Shown here piece by piece: positions 1 to 12,153 of a stretch of 64,000 nt of DNA (positions are counted from its first letter, which is position 1; each line of letters opens with the position of its first letter). The stretch lies in contig OZ020305.1 of NCBI GenBank assembly GCA_963971305.1, forward strand, positions 43,659,717 to 43,723,716. The letters are read 5' to 3'. A program made the position numbers and the translations under genes. The notes below the pieces were generated by a model. The model had not been told where the DNA came from. It saw only the letters and a program-made list of their open reading frames with translations, and did no database searches. The DNA comes from Arcuatula senhousia. Taxonomy: Eukaryota > Mollusca > Bivalvia > Mytilida > Mytilidae.

Positions 1-136
1 ATTGACACGAACATTAAGTTCCGTTTATTTTAAAAGGACAGTCAGATAAAAACTTAATGCACCCCACTGATTGACAGTCAACTGCATCGATCTTATAAAT
101 TAGATGATAACATTAGATGAAGTCACCTTGAGCTTA

Positions 137-185
137 ATGTCCATTGTATTAGTAATCACCTTTGTGTCAACAACTTTACCTGTTG
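137..185 (+). CDS. Candidate signal-peptide exon of the Ig gene (weak)
   Basis: An ATG at 137 opens a short hydrophobic reading, MSIVLVITFVSTTLPV, which ends in phase 1 at 185 before a weak donor (GTGAAT). Phase 1 is what the next exon at 2775 needs, and the protein must have a signal peptide upstream of its first Ig domain. No promoter was recognised, the donor is poor, and an upstream exon outside the window is equally possible. This is the best candidate seen, not a firm call. Confidence 0.2.
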
Positions 186-2774
186 GTGAATCACCGTCCT
201 AGTCATAAAATTAATGTTGTACAATGAGACATCTAATTTAAGCATGTTTCTGTGAAAAACACATACAAACGCAATTAAAAACTTTTTATTTAATCTCTAA
301 GCGTTACCATTTTTTGGCCTTTATTTGAATTTTAGTTATTATAATGTATTCTTAGAAGAAAAGGTTCCCAGGTGCCTTACTCACTCACCCGATCCTTTAG
401 CCACTAGGATGAATTGTACGAGCTTTATTCCCCAAAAAAGGAACAACTTTAAACGAAAGAACTTAATAACTAATTGAGCTGAAGGTTAAAGCAAATAAAC
501 AGCTTTTCTCTCTCTACAAAAGGTTTTATTTCACAAGATAAAACAGGACAAAAAATTTACAAGAGCCTCTATTTGAAAATTTTGACCCAAATTAACTTAT
601 TGTAGTTATAAAGGTAAATTACTATTGGAGTCACACATTTGAATGCATTATAGGCGCCTCTTAAAGAGACCAAAACCAAGTTGCAACGTCTTGCCTTAAA
701 AATCATAACTTCAAGAATAGACCCTTAAATAGAAATGTCACTACCATTCTTCAACTCTTAGAAACAAGGTTAATCCTAGGATGATTGATTCTGTTGTGCA
801 TGTAATGGTGTAATTGCTTCTAGTGTGAAAGATAATATCAATATCGTGTAATCAATTAAAAGAAGGAAATCAGGTCTTTGAGATCAAACTTTGTCATTTG
901 AATTTCATATTAGACCAAGATGAATCTATTTGCATATGGGAATTCATTGACTTTTGTGATCAAAGCTGGCGAACTTAATCATACGTTGAATATTTTGGTG
1001 AAGTAATCAAAAATATACAGAACACGATGGAATTAAGGCAGCAGAAATTAGAAAACTACTGAGAGAAACGTGTTGACCCCTTGTCTACCGTCGAAAAGAC
1101 AAAGCCATTTTATAAAATTGATGAAGTTGGCTCCACGTAATGCATCCGTTTATATAGAAATTACAACAGCCATACTGTAATGACTATAATGTTTTACATG
1201 TGACAAGCTGTTTTTAGTTTTTGTTTTAAAAGATGCATATCATCCTAAGGTTAATTAAAGTCGTGAATAATTAACCGTTAATTTGCACAGAGCAATTAGC
1301 ATTTTTCAGTGATATGTAACTTGTGACAGAATTAAATATAATGATTTAACAATCTATTGGAGCGAAAAATTGTATTTTTATAAAGTACTAATGAAATGAT
1401 AATGGGACTGATAAAAGATTATACATATAATATCATATAATACTCTAAACCCTGCATTTTTTAAGGAAAGTGTTTTAGCTATGTATGAGGAATATCAACT
1501 AAGGTATACAACCAACCCCTGTACTATGACTTTCATCAGAGATCCCATTTGAATACAGCTGCTGACGTTCGGTCCGTGTGTTTTTTTTTAAGCGTTTTTT
1601 GTTTTGTTTTCCGGAATATCTTTTACCTTTTCTGTAGTTTCTTTCATACTATTTTCCCGTACTTTCAACGGTTACCGTAAAACCTATTCTTGTTATGTTA
1701 AACAATATAATCACATGCAGACGGGCGGATATTAATTTCTTTGAATAAAGAGCAAACTAAACTGAAGAACACAAATACAAATTAAAATGAAAATAGATTT
1801 AAAAATATTGTATTATTTAAGGAATGGGTTAAAAGAACAAGTATAGCATTATGCTCTCAAAAAAGCAGTTTGAACTATATGCATTAAGTTCTTAATGGTT
1901 AAATTAATAGATGCGCTTTTTTGCGTAATTGAGAAGATTTATGTGCAATTAATGGTTACTGCATGTAGGTCTCAAACATTTCTAAAACATTTTACTTTGT
2001 TTAAAATATCTTTGAAGTTTATCGCGCTTATCCCACGCGATTTATGCTTTGTGTTTGTAGCACTTGCAGCATAGTATATAAAAAACATGCTAAAAGCGGG
2101 ACTATTAAGTCCAATAATATCTTGTGGGAATATTTCTCAATTCGCCTAGTTCGCCTTTTGTTATTGTTATTGATGAATATGAAAACAGTCGTGAATTAAT
2201 ATCCTTAGGTTTTATTAGTTATTAAATCATTTCAGAGTTATTGAATTATTTCATTTGTTATTTTCCTCACTCCAAATAACAATATTACAAATTTTATTTA
2301 ATGCCGTTAAAATTAACGAATCAGTCGATGATTTGCCAAATTGGCTTGTGTTGTAGATGTTCTTTTACAGTTTTATATTCCATTCAATATTCCACACCAA
2401 CACTTAACAATCAAAAACAATTTCTCATCTTTATGAAATTATATTTAACAAGTTAATTTTGTTCAAATTTTTATGCCTTAAACGACTCAATTTGACTTCT
2501 CTGATCAACAGAAATATTGATTTTAAGGTCATGATTGTCCTCTTTGATTTTTATATTCAGATTGCGATAACGACATCTTTGAACAAGACCACACGCCTTT
2601 CATCTTTACATGCAGACCGCACAAATATATATTTTTAAACCACCACAAAACCAGTCTTACTTGCTTGGGGTACATATAAGATATTCAAATGTAACAATGA
2701 CGATTAACTTCTTAACTTGCATGCTCAAATAATTAATTATCCATTAAGGAAAATTTTACATTGTACAGTTTCAG
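186..2774. other. AT-rich sequence with no recognised gene
   Basis: No long open frame, repeat family or RNA gene was recognised here. It would be the first intron if the 137-185 exon is real, and otherwise 5' flank or intron. A pyrimidine-rich stretch ending TTTCAG at 2774 supplies the acceptor for the first firm exon. Confidence 0.5.
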
Positions 2775-2893
2775 GATTTGTTGTAAAAAGGCAGCTTTTA
2801 CCGAGTTTTCTACCAACAGACACAGACATTGTAGTCCACCGAGGAGAAACTGCTGTTTTAAGATGTGTTGTTAAAAATATTGGTCCGCGATCA
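2775..2893 (+). CDS. Dpr/Wirin-like two-Ig protein, exon with first half of Ig1
   Basis: This 119-nt exon enters in phase 1 after TTTCAG and leaves in phase 0 at TCA|GTAAGT. It encodes a short linker and then the N-terminal half of a V-type Ig domain: DIVVHRGETAVLRC carries strand A', the GET turn and the first Ig cysteine, and VVKNIGPRS leads into strand C. The split just before the VSW tryptophan strand is completed in frame by the exon at 4824. The pattern matches the first Ig domain of the Dpr/DIP/lachesin (Wirin) neural cell-adhesion family. The family call rests on recognition of conserved residues, without a database search. Confidence 0.8.
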
Positions 2894-3760
2894 GTAAGTT
2901 TTTCATTTCAATGTTGTCAAATGGATTTTTTAAGTAAACATTCTTTTTATGGCTTACTTTAATATATCAAACTACGGGTAAAACATATATAGCGGTAATA
3001 TGTTGATTTGCTTTGTTATAACCAAATTATTCGGAACAAACAGAAATACTTTGAAAAGTCACCTTTTCGACAAAACAAAAGTGTTTTTACTAAAAGCATA
3101 TACTAGTTGCCAATGTGCTTGGTTGTTATCTATCTTATAATTGACATACGTAAAACAAGGATGAAAATCATGTAGTATAACAGCATCATGACAAGCGACA
3201 CTTCTATAACTATCATTTATGTTGACTATTTAATTATTTTACCTATCAAAAATAAGCCGTTATTTAGTATATGCACTTAGAATCGCCATTAATTTAATTG
3301 GTAACACACATGGAACGCTTTATATGAGTACTGTGTCTTGTAAAGCACAGTCATTATTTTTCATGTGGTAAAGAGAAAATTGTCACGCACGTCTTGTGAC
3401 AATGCTATTGACAAAAACCCAAGAATTTGTGTATTGTTTATGTTAACACCCAAGTTAATCCGACATCAAAGATAATACCGATGCCTTGTGGTTAAACACA
3501 ATAAACAAATGCATTAACAGAACAAAAGCACTTACTTAGACGTACATGCACAATTTTGCTGATACATTAACCTACTAAAATTTCTGACAGCAAGAAAACA
3601 CAATAAAACAAAGTAAAAACGTTTTTACCTTTTAAAATTATGTGTCTGATGCGCTTTGTTTATGAAAGACTCGTTTACAACGCTTTGGTCAAAAGTTGAA
3701 AGGTGAAATCATATGCACAAAGAGTTTACTTTCATTTTGTTATGTAAAAAAACCCTGTTT
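2894..3760. other. Intron sequence of the Ig gene
   Basis: AT-rich intronic sequence between the two Ig1 exons. I see no gene or repeat in it before the hairpin-headed element that starts near 3761. Confidence 0.6.
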
Positions 3761-4790
3761 AGCTCACCTGGACCGTCCATGTAAGCTTATGCCATCACTT
3801 GGCGTCCGTCGTCGTCGTCGTCGTCGTCAGTTAACAATTTTTCAAACGTTAACTAGTCCGACACCATAAGTCCAATTGCAACCAAACTTGGTACAGTTGT
3901 TATGTAGCATTATGTGTACAAAACTGTCGTTCGGATTTTTGATTCGTAAAAAAACATGGGTGCCATGGCTAAAAATAGAACATAAGGGTAAATTGCAGTT
4001 TTATGCTAATAACTCAAAAACAGTACAAGATATCAAAATTTTGGCATATTGTAAAAGTAATCAGCACCCCAAGATATAGCTGCCCAGAAAAATTCAAGAA
4101 GATCCAACAACCGATGTAGGAGTTATTGCCCTTTTTCTGGATTTCTTTCAAAATTTTGCACTTATTTAGCCCTATATCTTGAAACTATACAAGATATTTT
4201 AAAAAATCTATTTGCATATGATTAACCACATCAAGATCTACATTTCATGTAATTAGGTCAAAGCTGTAGAACCATTTCTTTTTGGAGTTATGGCCCTTAA
4301 AGCGTCACAATTTACCATTTTTCATTACTTTTCTCCTGAATTTTAAAGATTAACTTGTCTTACACGGTGAGACCAACTGCATCTTAACATGGCACACTAG
4401 TTAAATAGCTTATATGCTACAACGCTATCGTTCAGAATTTTGATTTGTAAAAAAACATGGCCGCCATGGCTAAAAATAGAACATGGAGGGTAAATTGCAT
4501 TTTTTTGCTAATAACTTAAAAATGGTTTTAGATATCAAAATTGTGCAAGAATCAAAAGTGATCAGCATATTAGGATCTACCTGTCCTGAAATTTTGGAAA
4601 AGATCTGACTGCTGATGTGGGAGTTATTGTTCTTTTTCCTAATTTTTGCCAAATTTGCACTTATTAAGCCTAATACATGTACCTTGAAATTCAGAAATTT
4701 AAATCGCATATGGTTAAGCACAATAATATCTACAAATATATGTATCTGTGTAGTTCAGGTGAGCGATTCAGGCTCTTGGGAGCCTCTTGT
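3761..4790 (+). mobile_element. Hairpin-headed (GTC)n element, copy A (Helentron/pearl-like)
   Basis: The left end starts AGCTCACCTGGACC, a decayed version of the perfect hairpin seen in copy B at 40152, and is followed by a GTC microsatellite (3807-3828). The body holds two diverged units about 510 bp apart (around 3920-4140 and 4430-4640), both with a conserved AAAAAACATGG..GCCATGGCTAAAAATAGAACAT segment. The right end has CAGGTGAGC (4756-4764), the complement of the left end, then a 6-bp-stem hairpin (4770-4785) and TCTTGTTTT. Head hairpin, microsatellite, core repeats and subterminal inverted repeat plus tail hairpin are the layout of non-autonomous Helentrons and bivalve pearl elements. 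No protein is encoded. Confidence 0.7.
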
Positions 4791-4823
4791 TTTCACATGT
4801 TGTTTTTTTCTTCCTGCTTATAG

Positions 4824-5040
4824 GTATCGTGGAGGAAAGTATCGGAGGATTTTCCTCTTACAATAGGAGGAATGATGTATGCCCCTAACGAAGAAATGAG
4901 CGTTGATTTCCAAGAAAATGGGCGGACAACAAACAATACATTGATTATTAAACATGCGCATCCTCGACATTCAGGGACATACGAGTGTCAGATCAGCTCG
5001 TCTGACATTTATACATATCACGTACATCTAACAGTCCTGA
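4824..5040 (+). CDS. Dpr/Wirin-like two-Ig protein, exon with second half of Ig1
   Basis: The exon begins after a pyrimidine tract ending TTATAG and reads in phase 0 from VSWRK, the tryptophan strand. It continues through LTIGG, a strand D/E region with LIIKHAHP, and closes with RHSGTYECQISS and VHLTVL. It ends in phase 1 at CTGA|GTATGT. The conserved pieces match the Ig1 of Dpr/DIP/lachesin proteins, including the LT.G segment after the tryptophan. The usual D in the D-x-G-x-Y-x-C corner is H here. One N-glycosylation sequon (NNT) is present. An ATG-initiated reading from 4872 would cut off the VSW strand, so the acceptor at 4823 is preferred. Confidence 0.85.
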
Positions 5041-7568
5041 GTATGTATTTATTTTAACAGATTGTAGAAAAATATTGCAGTTTGATTTGAAAAGTGTAAA
5101 TATTTCTTACACAATTTAACTGTGTCCTTCCTTAATTTAAATCTTATGAATGACCTCTGACATACTGATTTACTTTCAGAGCAAACCTTACATATAGATA
5201 TAAACTATTGCGCACAAATCAATGCCCCTTTTTTGCTGAATTGCTCTTCACAAATTTGAGCCATTGCCATACAGATCACCATCTTATACAGCACTATCCA
5301 CGACTACCAAGCACTACATGATCATACCAGAATCACGGATATTTGTGTGACAGCAAGCACTATAGTACTGCATGGACGACCAGCGTGCCTAAAATGTTAT
5401 TTGTTTTCAATGGCACTTCTGTTCAATGGTCATATATAGTGCGGTGCTATATCGCCAATCAAGAGTACAATACATTGCTAAACCGACAGATGACTTTTCA
5501 ACGACAAATTCAATAACTACGATAATACCAAGTTTACAACGATCTCGTTTGTACTGCAATCTTTTAGTATTTGGTCACACATAATTTGTCCAAAAAATAT
5601 TCAGTTGCAATTTTTGGCAATATATAAAAAAAATGCCGCAATATAGCTTAATATTTAAAGTTTAAAGGCAAAATAAAAAAAAAATGTTAACAAATTGTAT
5701 GACTTAGATATTTAATTGTGTTTCTATTATAAATATTGCTGATACAAACTTTTTTATTCAAATCTAAACAAAGACCATTTCACAACCACACAAAAAGGGC
5801 AAATAAGAGCAACTGAAATTTTCTTCAAATTTCATCATATAATGGTGTTAAAATTATTAGAATCGGTTTTGAAATGACCATACTAAAAGAAATAAAATAA
5901 AGGGACCGAATACCTTTGGCATATATCTCACTACATATCCGCATTTGGGGCGTTCGACGATCGAAAGCGTTCTCCCGCTTACTCATTCATCACAGGATGT
6001 ATGTTTTACAGTTTTATTGTTTTTATCTTTTAAGTTGATGACATTTGCCTAGTACCAATAATATGGGTAGATATTGTTGTCTAAGCAAGGTAAAACCTTT
6101 TTGACAATTACGTGCTAGCCGCCAGCAACTCAACCAGTTTAATATTTCATTTGCTTATATGAGTTGTTTCTGGTAGTGACATGATTAATTATCCCTCATC
6201 GGTCTCAGGTCAATCAGTACTTCAAGTACTGTGACCGTTGTTTGTTTACACCATTCGACCACCTAATGCACATATCCCTGTCGCTCTGTGGGCAAAACGA
6301 TCTGACGTTATGGAACTGGGTGCTCCTAAATGACACTTACAAGTTTAATGTTACTGAGAGTCTTTTCTTGACAGGAGCCAACTGAGGTTAAGACTTTACT
6401 TGTAGTTATTATGACCAAGACAACACTGGTCGATTGCAGTTTATAAGCCTAATATTTGTTACAAAGAAAACTAGGTGTCAAATCATCTTGATAACCGCTT
6501 CTGCCATTAATACCAAACAACTAGTACCAGTCGAGAAATTGGTATACATGACACCTATCTTTAGAATGCCCATGAAAAAATAACTTACTATTTGTCACGT
6601 TTGACATACCGTTAGTGTAATAACATCACAGAGAAACTATGTATGTAATCTAGCAATAAAACCCGTGAAAGCTTCTGTTTCTTCTTATCTTGACGTTATT
6701 ATAGAATTTGTACGAGGAAAATCTCTCGCATTGTGACGATTATATTGTAATAACATGGCACGCTTCCACATTTATTCCCCACGAAGACGAGTCTAGTTAA
6801 GAATATGAATAATTCTACTAGCGTAATCAAACAGTCTGGTAAGACTAAAATTCACACTTTTCCTTCCTGCCTCGGAACCATATGCCTAATTGTCTTTATT
6901 GATGTTAGTTGGCTAATGCCTAGTGGTTTTTAAAATTCGTATTCCATTGTTCAATAAATTGACCAGACTTTAACACCTTATTTTACATATGAGCTTGAAA
7001 CGTGTTTGACTGAAAATCTATGGACTAAAATAACGAAGATTTTATTTCTTTTTGGTTTCAATGATTTGGGTTTTACTCCTTTGAGACACAAATCTGACTT
7101 ATAAGTATACCGGTATAATCATATTACATCGTAAGTGGCAGTATCTGCAAAAAAATAAATCGAATTTAGATTATTAGAGGTACAATCCAAAAACTCACAC
7201 GAACTTGAAAATATGACTTATTTAAAAGTATGTTTGCTGTTCTTCCATTGACTTTTTGTTGCTTAAAAAATACCAGCGAAATGCAATTTTAAGGTAAAGA
7301 ACGTTTTCACCCAGTACTGATAATCCAAACATTTAATGAAATATTTGTGTTAAGTTAACGGTACTTGCCTTAGTGGTCATTACTTGTGTTCCTGGCGCAA
7401 TGTTATTAATAACATTTTTACTACATGTAAAACTTGGTCACCCGAATCCCGACCAGAACATCCACGCGATGGGACGGTTCCTGTCTCCGATTTATTTACC
7501 ATATACAGTTATTGTTAATTATAGTGACATGTGTAATAATAATAAATTGAAATACAAAATGTATCATA
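5041..7568. other. Intron sequence with a decayed R3 repeat
   Basis: AT-rich intron. Around 6180-6370 it resembles, in reverse, the R3 dispersed repeat seen at 25385 and 63661 (words such as CTGTCGCTCTGTGG and a following CTGACGTTATG). CGCTTACTCATTCATCACA at 5976-5994 recurs at 55126-55144. I see no coding exon in this stretch. Confidence 0.5.
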
Positions 7569-9094
7569 AGCCCCATTTACATGCACAAATTATACATACG
7601 TATGTAAATATACACATGTGCAAATTTACACACGTATGTATAAGCAAATTTGCTAAGCATTTACATGAGTTTTATGCTTAGTGTGTATTTTCTTTAATTA
7701 ATTCAAAAGAGTTGACTGGATCAATGCATGCAATATGAACTATATGTGAATTGTACCCATGGGTTTGCTAATGAAGCCCTATCATAATGGTCTTCAAAAT
7801 TTACAGTTCCTTGAATTCCCACCCAACTCAAGTTTTTCTCTCCCAGTGTGTGTAGGTTCAACCAAAACTCTGCATTGTATTTTCGACAGATAAGACTTTG
7901 TGTTGCGTATGTGAATTGGGTAAGGGTTGCCTATATCCAAGACAGGTCAGTGTTCAAAGTAATATGACCTTATTTCAGGCAAGGGTTCTTCATTTTCAGT
8001 CACCATGGCATAGGTATGGATTCCAGATAATGTGAAATTTTCGAGGTAAACCTTTGTCACTTGCTGGGTGCATTAGCCTTATATATAATGGTGCGTTGAG
8101 GGTATAATGGCCTGTCTTGTGAGTTAATTCGTTTTCCTTTTGGTTTGTGGTCGTACATTAGCCATTTTTGCATGACATGCATGTGTCTTTGTTATGGTTG
8201 CTGTGTTCTAGTTGGTCACACAACTCAATTAGTTGTTTTAATCAGTTCTTGTCCTGATTATCACTGAAATATTGCTGACTGGACATAAAACAAACAACAA
8301 ACATATAAAGAACAATGCAGTAATACAACAACTTTTTATTATTTAAGTGTCAAAAGATTAAATGTGAAAGCCTAATGGGTGCAACTTAGCCATACTCTTT
8401 TGACTTATATAGACTAGAATATGGAATTTAGCTTTTTGTCCATCCGACCTTTTATCTGGTTTGTTCCCCAAATTTAAATCGTAGCTTTCTGCCAAAGAAA
8501 TAATGAAGCCTATAGCTTTTGGGTAAAAAGGTCAAAGGCCAAGGTCACAGGTTATGAAAAACTTAGAAAAGGTAGTGATATTGGTTCTCAAAACATATTT
8601 TTACCCTGAAATACGCGTTTAAGGTTATGGCGTATGAAAGATGCTAATTGTGTTCGAGGAATCAAGAGTCAAGGTCACAAGTTTAGAAAAACTTTGATAT
8701 TGTTGAGTGATATTGGTTTCCCGTGCATAACTTATAAACGCCTTGGTATAATTTCATAAAACTTACACGTCGTAGAGGTTATGATGCACGAAAGATGCAT
8801 GTGGATTCTGGAGTAAATAGTTTTAAGATCAAAGTCACAAGGTCCATAGGAAGGAAACAATCGAGCTATGCATTTGTTTGAATTGCGTTTACATGCACAA
8901 AATTTAATGAAAAAGCATATGTAAATTTACACATAAAGATTTACATCTGGTCCTGAGGTGATGTAAATTTACACCATGTGCAAAATTACATACGTATGTA
9001 TTTGCATTTACATGCAGTATTTACACACATGTGTAAAATTACATACGTATGTAATAATGCATACGTATGTAAAACTGTGCATGTAAATGGGGCT
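7569..9094. mobile_element. 1.5-kb terminal-inverted-repeat element
   Basis: The left end AGCCCCATTTACATGCACA (7569-7587) is repeated exactly, as its complement, at the right end (9076-9094). The repeat continues imperfectly inward through TACATACGTATG palindromes. A trinucleotide ATA flanks both ends (7566-7568 and 9095-9097) and may be the target duplication. The interior has no transposase. A stretch near 8220-8300 (TCACTGAAATATTGCTGACTG) looks like a molluscan SINE-type tail, and 8520-8830 carries GGTCAAGGTCACA-type words. The element lies in the intron before the 24-nt micro-exon. A ~230-bp relative of its right part is at 41728-41955. Confidence 0.65.
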
Positions 9095-9222
9095 ATAGAC
9101 ATTACATTAATATACACCCGGCCCATTGGACCTATAAGTCACCTTAGAACTTTAAAAACAATAATTTTATAAGCTTTTGTTACTTTTAACTGTCTGTTAA
9201 ATATGTTTTTGTTCTTTTTCAG

Positions 9223-9246
9223 AACAAATACGATACAGAGAACCAT
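9223..9246 (+). CDS. 24-nt micro-exon of the Ig gene (Ig1-Ig2 linker)
   Basis: A strong pyrimidine tract GTTCTTTTTCAG precedes 24 nt ending at a GTAGGT donor. Entry and exit are both phase 1, which fits the exon before (exit phase 1 at 5040) and the Ig2 exon after (entry phase 1 at 9842). Read in that frame it gives KQIRYREP, a plausible linker between Ig1 and Ig2. Because its length is a multiple of three, skipping it keeps the frame. The call rests on splice signals and phase only. Confidence 0.5.
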
Positions 9247-9841
9247 GTAGGTATTATATATATTTATAAAAATTAACATAAAAAAAAAAACTCAATGCGT
9301 GGGGTAATTTCAAAATGTGCACAACGGATAATGAGGCTATTCTGAATACAAAATGACCGAAATAAATTACAGTCATTACTTATAATTTAGTTTATTCCGT
9401 AAAGAATTTAAAAGAAAACATTGATGACATCACAGTAACATGTCGAAATTTGGAAATTTGGTCTATGGATTCATAGACGTGACTATTTCAGCCACTCACA
9501 AAGCTTGATACATCTGAAGTTAAATTATACAAGAATAAAAATTCAATCTTGCCAAAATATAGTATTTATCGGCTTAGTATCCTCCTAAAACTGACAAAAT
9601 AAAATACAAATAAAGCATAAGCACAAAGTATTGTTTACAGCATTAAACACGAACAGTTACATATGGCATACCTATCAGGCATAAAGATTGAAAGCAAAAT
9701 TTTGTTATAGAGCATATTCAAACCGTAGAAAAATGCAAAGAATCTCCATTTACATGTATCTTAATAATTTGCTATTAGATATTTTCCTGTAATATCCTCT
9801 TTATTATATATTTGTTCAGGTGTTGTTTTCTTTTATTAAAG

Positions 9842-10162
9842 CGATCGCCTTAGATGGAACATTGTATCCAAGTCCTAGGCAAAAGCTTAATCTAACATGT
9901 AACGCAACTGGAGCCGTTCGAGCTCCTGAAAAAATAGACTGGTTCCATAATGGAAATCTTATTGAAGAAAGGAAAGAACAGTGGGCAAACAGGGTTGTGA
10001 TAGTGAATTTTGTACCGGAAGTCCCAGGAGTATCATTGTTAAGTCAATTGACAATAGACTCTGTATCTGCGGTTGATGCAGGGGTATATGTGTGCCGGAG
10101 TCTGATGCCGAATTTCGAATCCAAGGTCATGACAACCAGCGTCATGGTCAACGTGTTAAATG
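9842..10162 (+). CDS. Dpr/Wirin-like two-Ig protein, Ig2 exon
   Basis: A single 321-nt exon, phase 1 to phase 1, holds a complete second Ig domain of about 107 residues. The acceptor is placed at TTATTAAAG (9841) because it gives the phase the neighbours need. An AG at 9819 would break the phase. Landmarks are LNLTCNATG (first cysteine, two glycosylation sequons), IDWFHNG (tryptophan), SQLTIDSVSAVDAG, VYVCRS (second cysteine) and MVNVLN at the end. The D-A-G-V-Y-V-C corner and the final VNV(L/I)N are typical of the second Ig domain of Dpr proteins. The donor is ATG|GTGAGT. Confidence 0.85.
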
Positions 10163-11286
10163 GTGAGTACATGCTTGAAAGGCTTGTTCTTTTACTGAAT
10201 TTGATTGCATTTAAAAAAGGAAGAGATATAAATCAAATATGAATGAACGCCATTATGATATGTACTAAAATAGATATTGAAATGAAAGAGCAAATCATAG
10301 TTCCGAAGTCACATGCAGGTAGACTTTCACCGTTGATCAAACTCTAGCACCTGTATACAAGTTAAGGACGGCTCCTAGTTGTAGATATATATCTAGGATA
10401 CTAATAAAAGATTTAATATCACGCTTAATGGTCTAGATCTAATACGTCGTCAACTTGAATTAATTTTCTATTTTGCATAAACATAACTATTTTTTCATAA
10501 GCATGTGTGAACACTAAGACATATTTGAAACATTACTTTATAGCTTCTAACTTATTCATGTCCTAATTTTATGCATTAAAGAATATAAGATAGAGATAGG
10601 TCAATTTCATGCTTATAAATCATATGATCTAAAGATCATACAAAATTTTGTAATTACGTAGAAAAAGTAGATTATTATCTTTTTAATTCGGGTTTAGTTT
10701 TTTTTCTAATCACAAATATAACAATATCTAAATATTTAAAGTTAAGTAGTATATTAATATGATTAAGACAACCATCAATAACATTTTATGTCCAGCAGAT
10801 ATCTTATTTTTTGGAATCAAAACAGACTTTAATTTGTTTGAAGAAAAGAATTTAGATATGAAAAAATGGAGAACAGAAGCACAACACAAAAATCATTCAT
10901 TTTCATAATAGAAAAATACAGTTTAGGCAACAAAACGTACTTGAAATAAGAATAAATTGACTTTATGTACTGAAGGACCAGACTTGCGTTTAAGGTGGTT
11001 CTAACATTGAAAGTTGTTTAATGTCAGTCTTTTGTACTAAAATCTACGATTAACCTGAAGTTTTTCGTGAACCTTACATAACATGTTCAGTGCTGCATTA
11101 TTTAAGTAGTGCTAAAGGAGTGTCATTTTATTCTTTTCATTAGAAACTCACTAGTCCTTTTTGTGTTTTTCAATCCATAAACTAGAAACTCACCATTCCT
11201 GCTTGTGTTTCTATACCTTATCGTTATTGTGCAAATTCATTAAACAAAGGAAGTTTACAATTTTATTTCTCTCTTACCATTTACAG
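10163..11286. other. Intron sequence of the Ig gene
   Basis: AT-rich, with no gene or recognised repeat. It ends in a pyrimidine-rich tract and a TTACAGCAG tandem acceptor. Confidence 0.6.
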
Positions 11287-11313
11287 CAGAAAAGGATATA
11301 AAGAAAAGAGAAG
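11287..11313 (+). CDS. 27-nt micro-exon with NAGNAG acceptor
   Basis: The exon is bounded by TTTACAGCAG and AAG|GTGAGT and is phase 1 to phase 1. It encodes a charged stalk, (A)EKDIKKRE, directly after Ig2. The acceptor is a CAGCAG tandem, so splicing could start at 11287 (27 nt, nine codons) or 11290 (24 nt, eight codons), differing by one alanine. Either way the frame into the last exon is kept. Identification rests on splice signals and phase agreement. Being so short, the exon could be optional. Confidence 0.5.
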
Positions 11314-12153
11314 GTGAGTAAACATATTAAAAAAAAAAAAAAACAACCTTTAAAGATTTTGTTCGAATTTAGATTTCGAGGTTGTATGAAATATAAACAA
11401 TTTTATTAATTATCGGTTTGATTATTAAGATTATGCAATATTTTCACAAAGCTGTTTTTCTGTTATGATATAATACTGAAGCCTTAGAAGTTTTACTGAA
11501 CAACTAAGCATGAAGCCTGTCAGTTTAACATTGGTGACCAAATTGTCAGCCGATATGTGGTAACGTAACGTGTTTGATGAATGTCCTACTCAAAACACGA
11601 AGAAAAAAAAGGAAAGAATGATCAATAGAGGGTCAATAGAGCATTCGAACGGCGGATGTTTGGAAAAGCAGGAAGCACTGCATTTACATAAACACACCTA
11701 AAACACACACATCGTAACTGTAGAGCAGTAAGCAACACCAGGTGCTATGAAAGGATACCTCAATGTAAGCATTGACTGCCTATCGCAGACTCGAAGACAA
11801 ATCTAACCCTATTTACACCATCCTTTCTGCTCAATCCTAATCTAATTGTTTATCTTTTTTTCTTAAATTTTGAATTGTCTTGATTATGACCTATTTAACT
11901 TTGAACAGATACTTTTTTTCTTCAGTTTATGTCAAATTATGTATATAAACGGACTGTACATGTATATATGTACATTGAAGAGCTATCATTAATGAAACAG
12001 AGAATGTCTGGGTTATATAAGGTGATAACTGTATGTTGAAATATCATGAGCAAATGAAACAATGTACAAATGTATCTTCGATATAATAAAAGCTCTGACA
12101 ACACATTCATATGGTGGTTTTTTTATTCCATTTTTTGTTTATGTTGTTTTCAG
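11314..12153. other. Intron sequence of the Ig gene
   Basis: AT-rich intron with no recognised feature apart from short A and T runs. It ends ATGTTGTTTTCAG, a good acceptor for the terminal exon. Confidence 0.6.
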
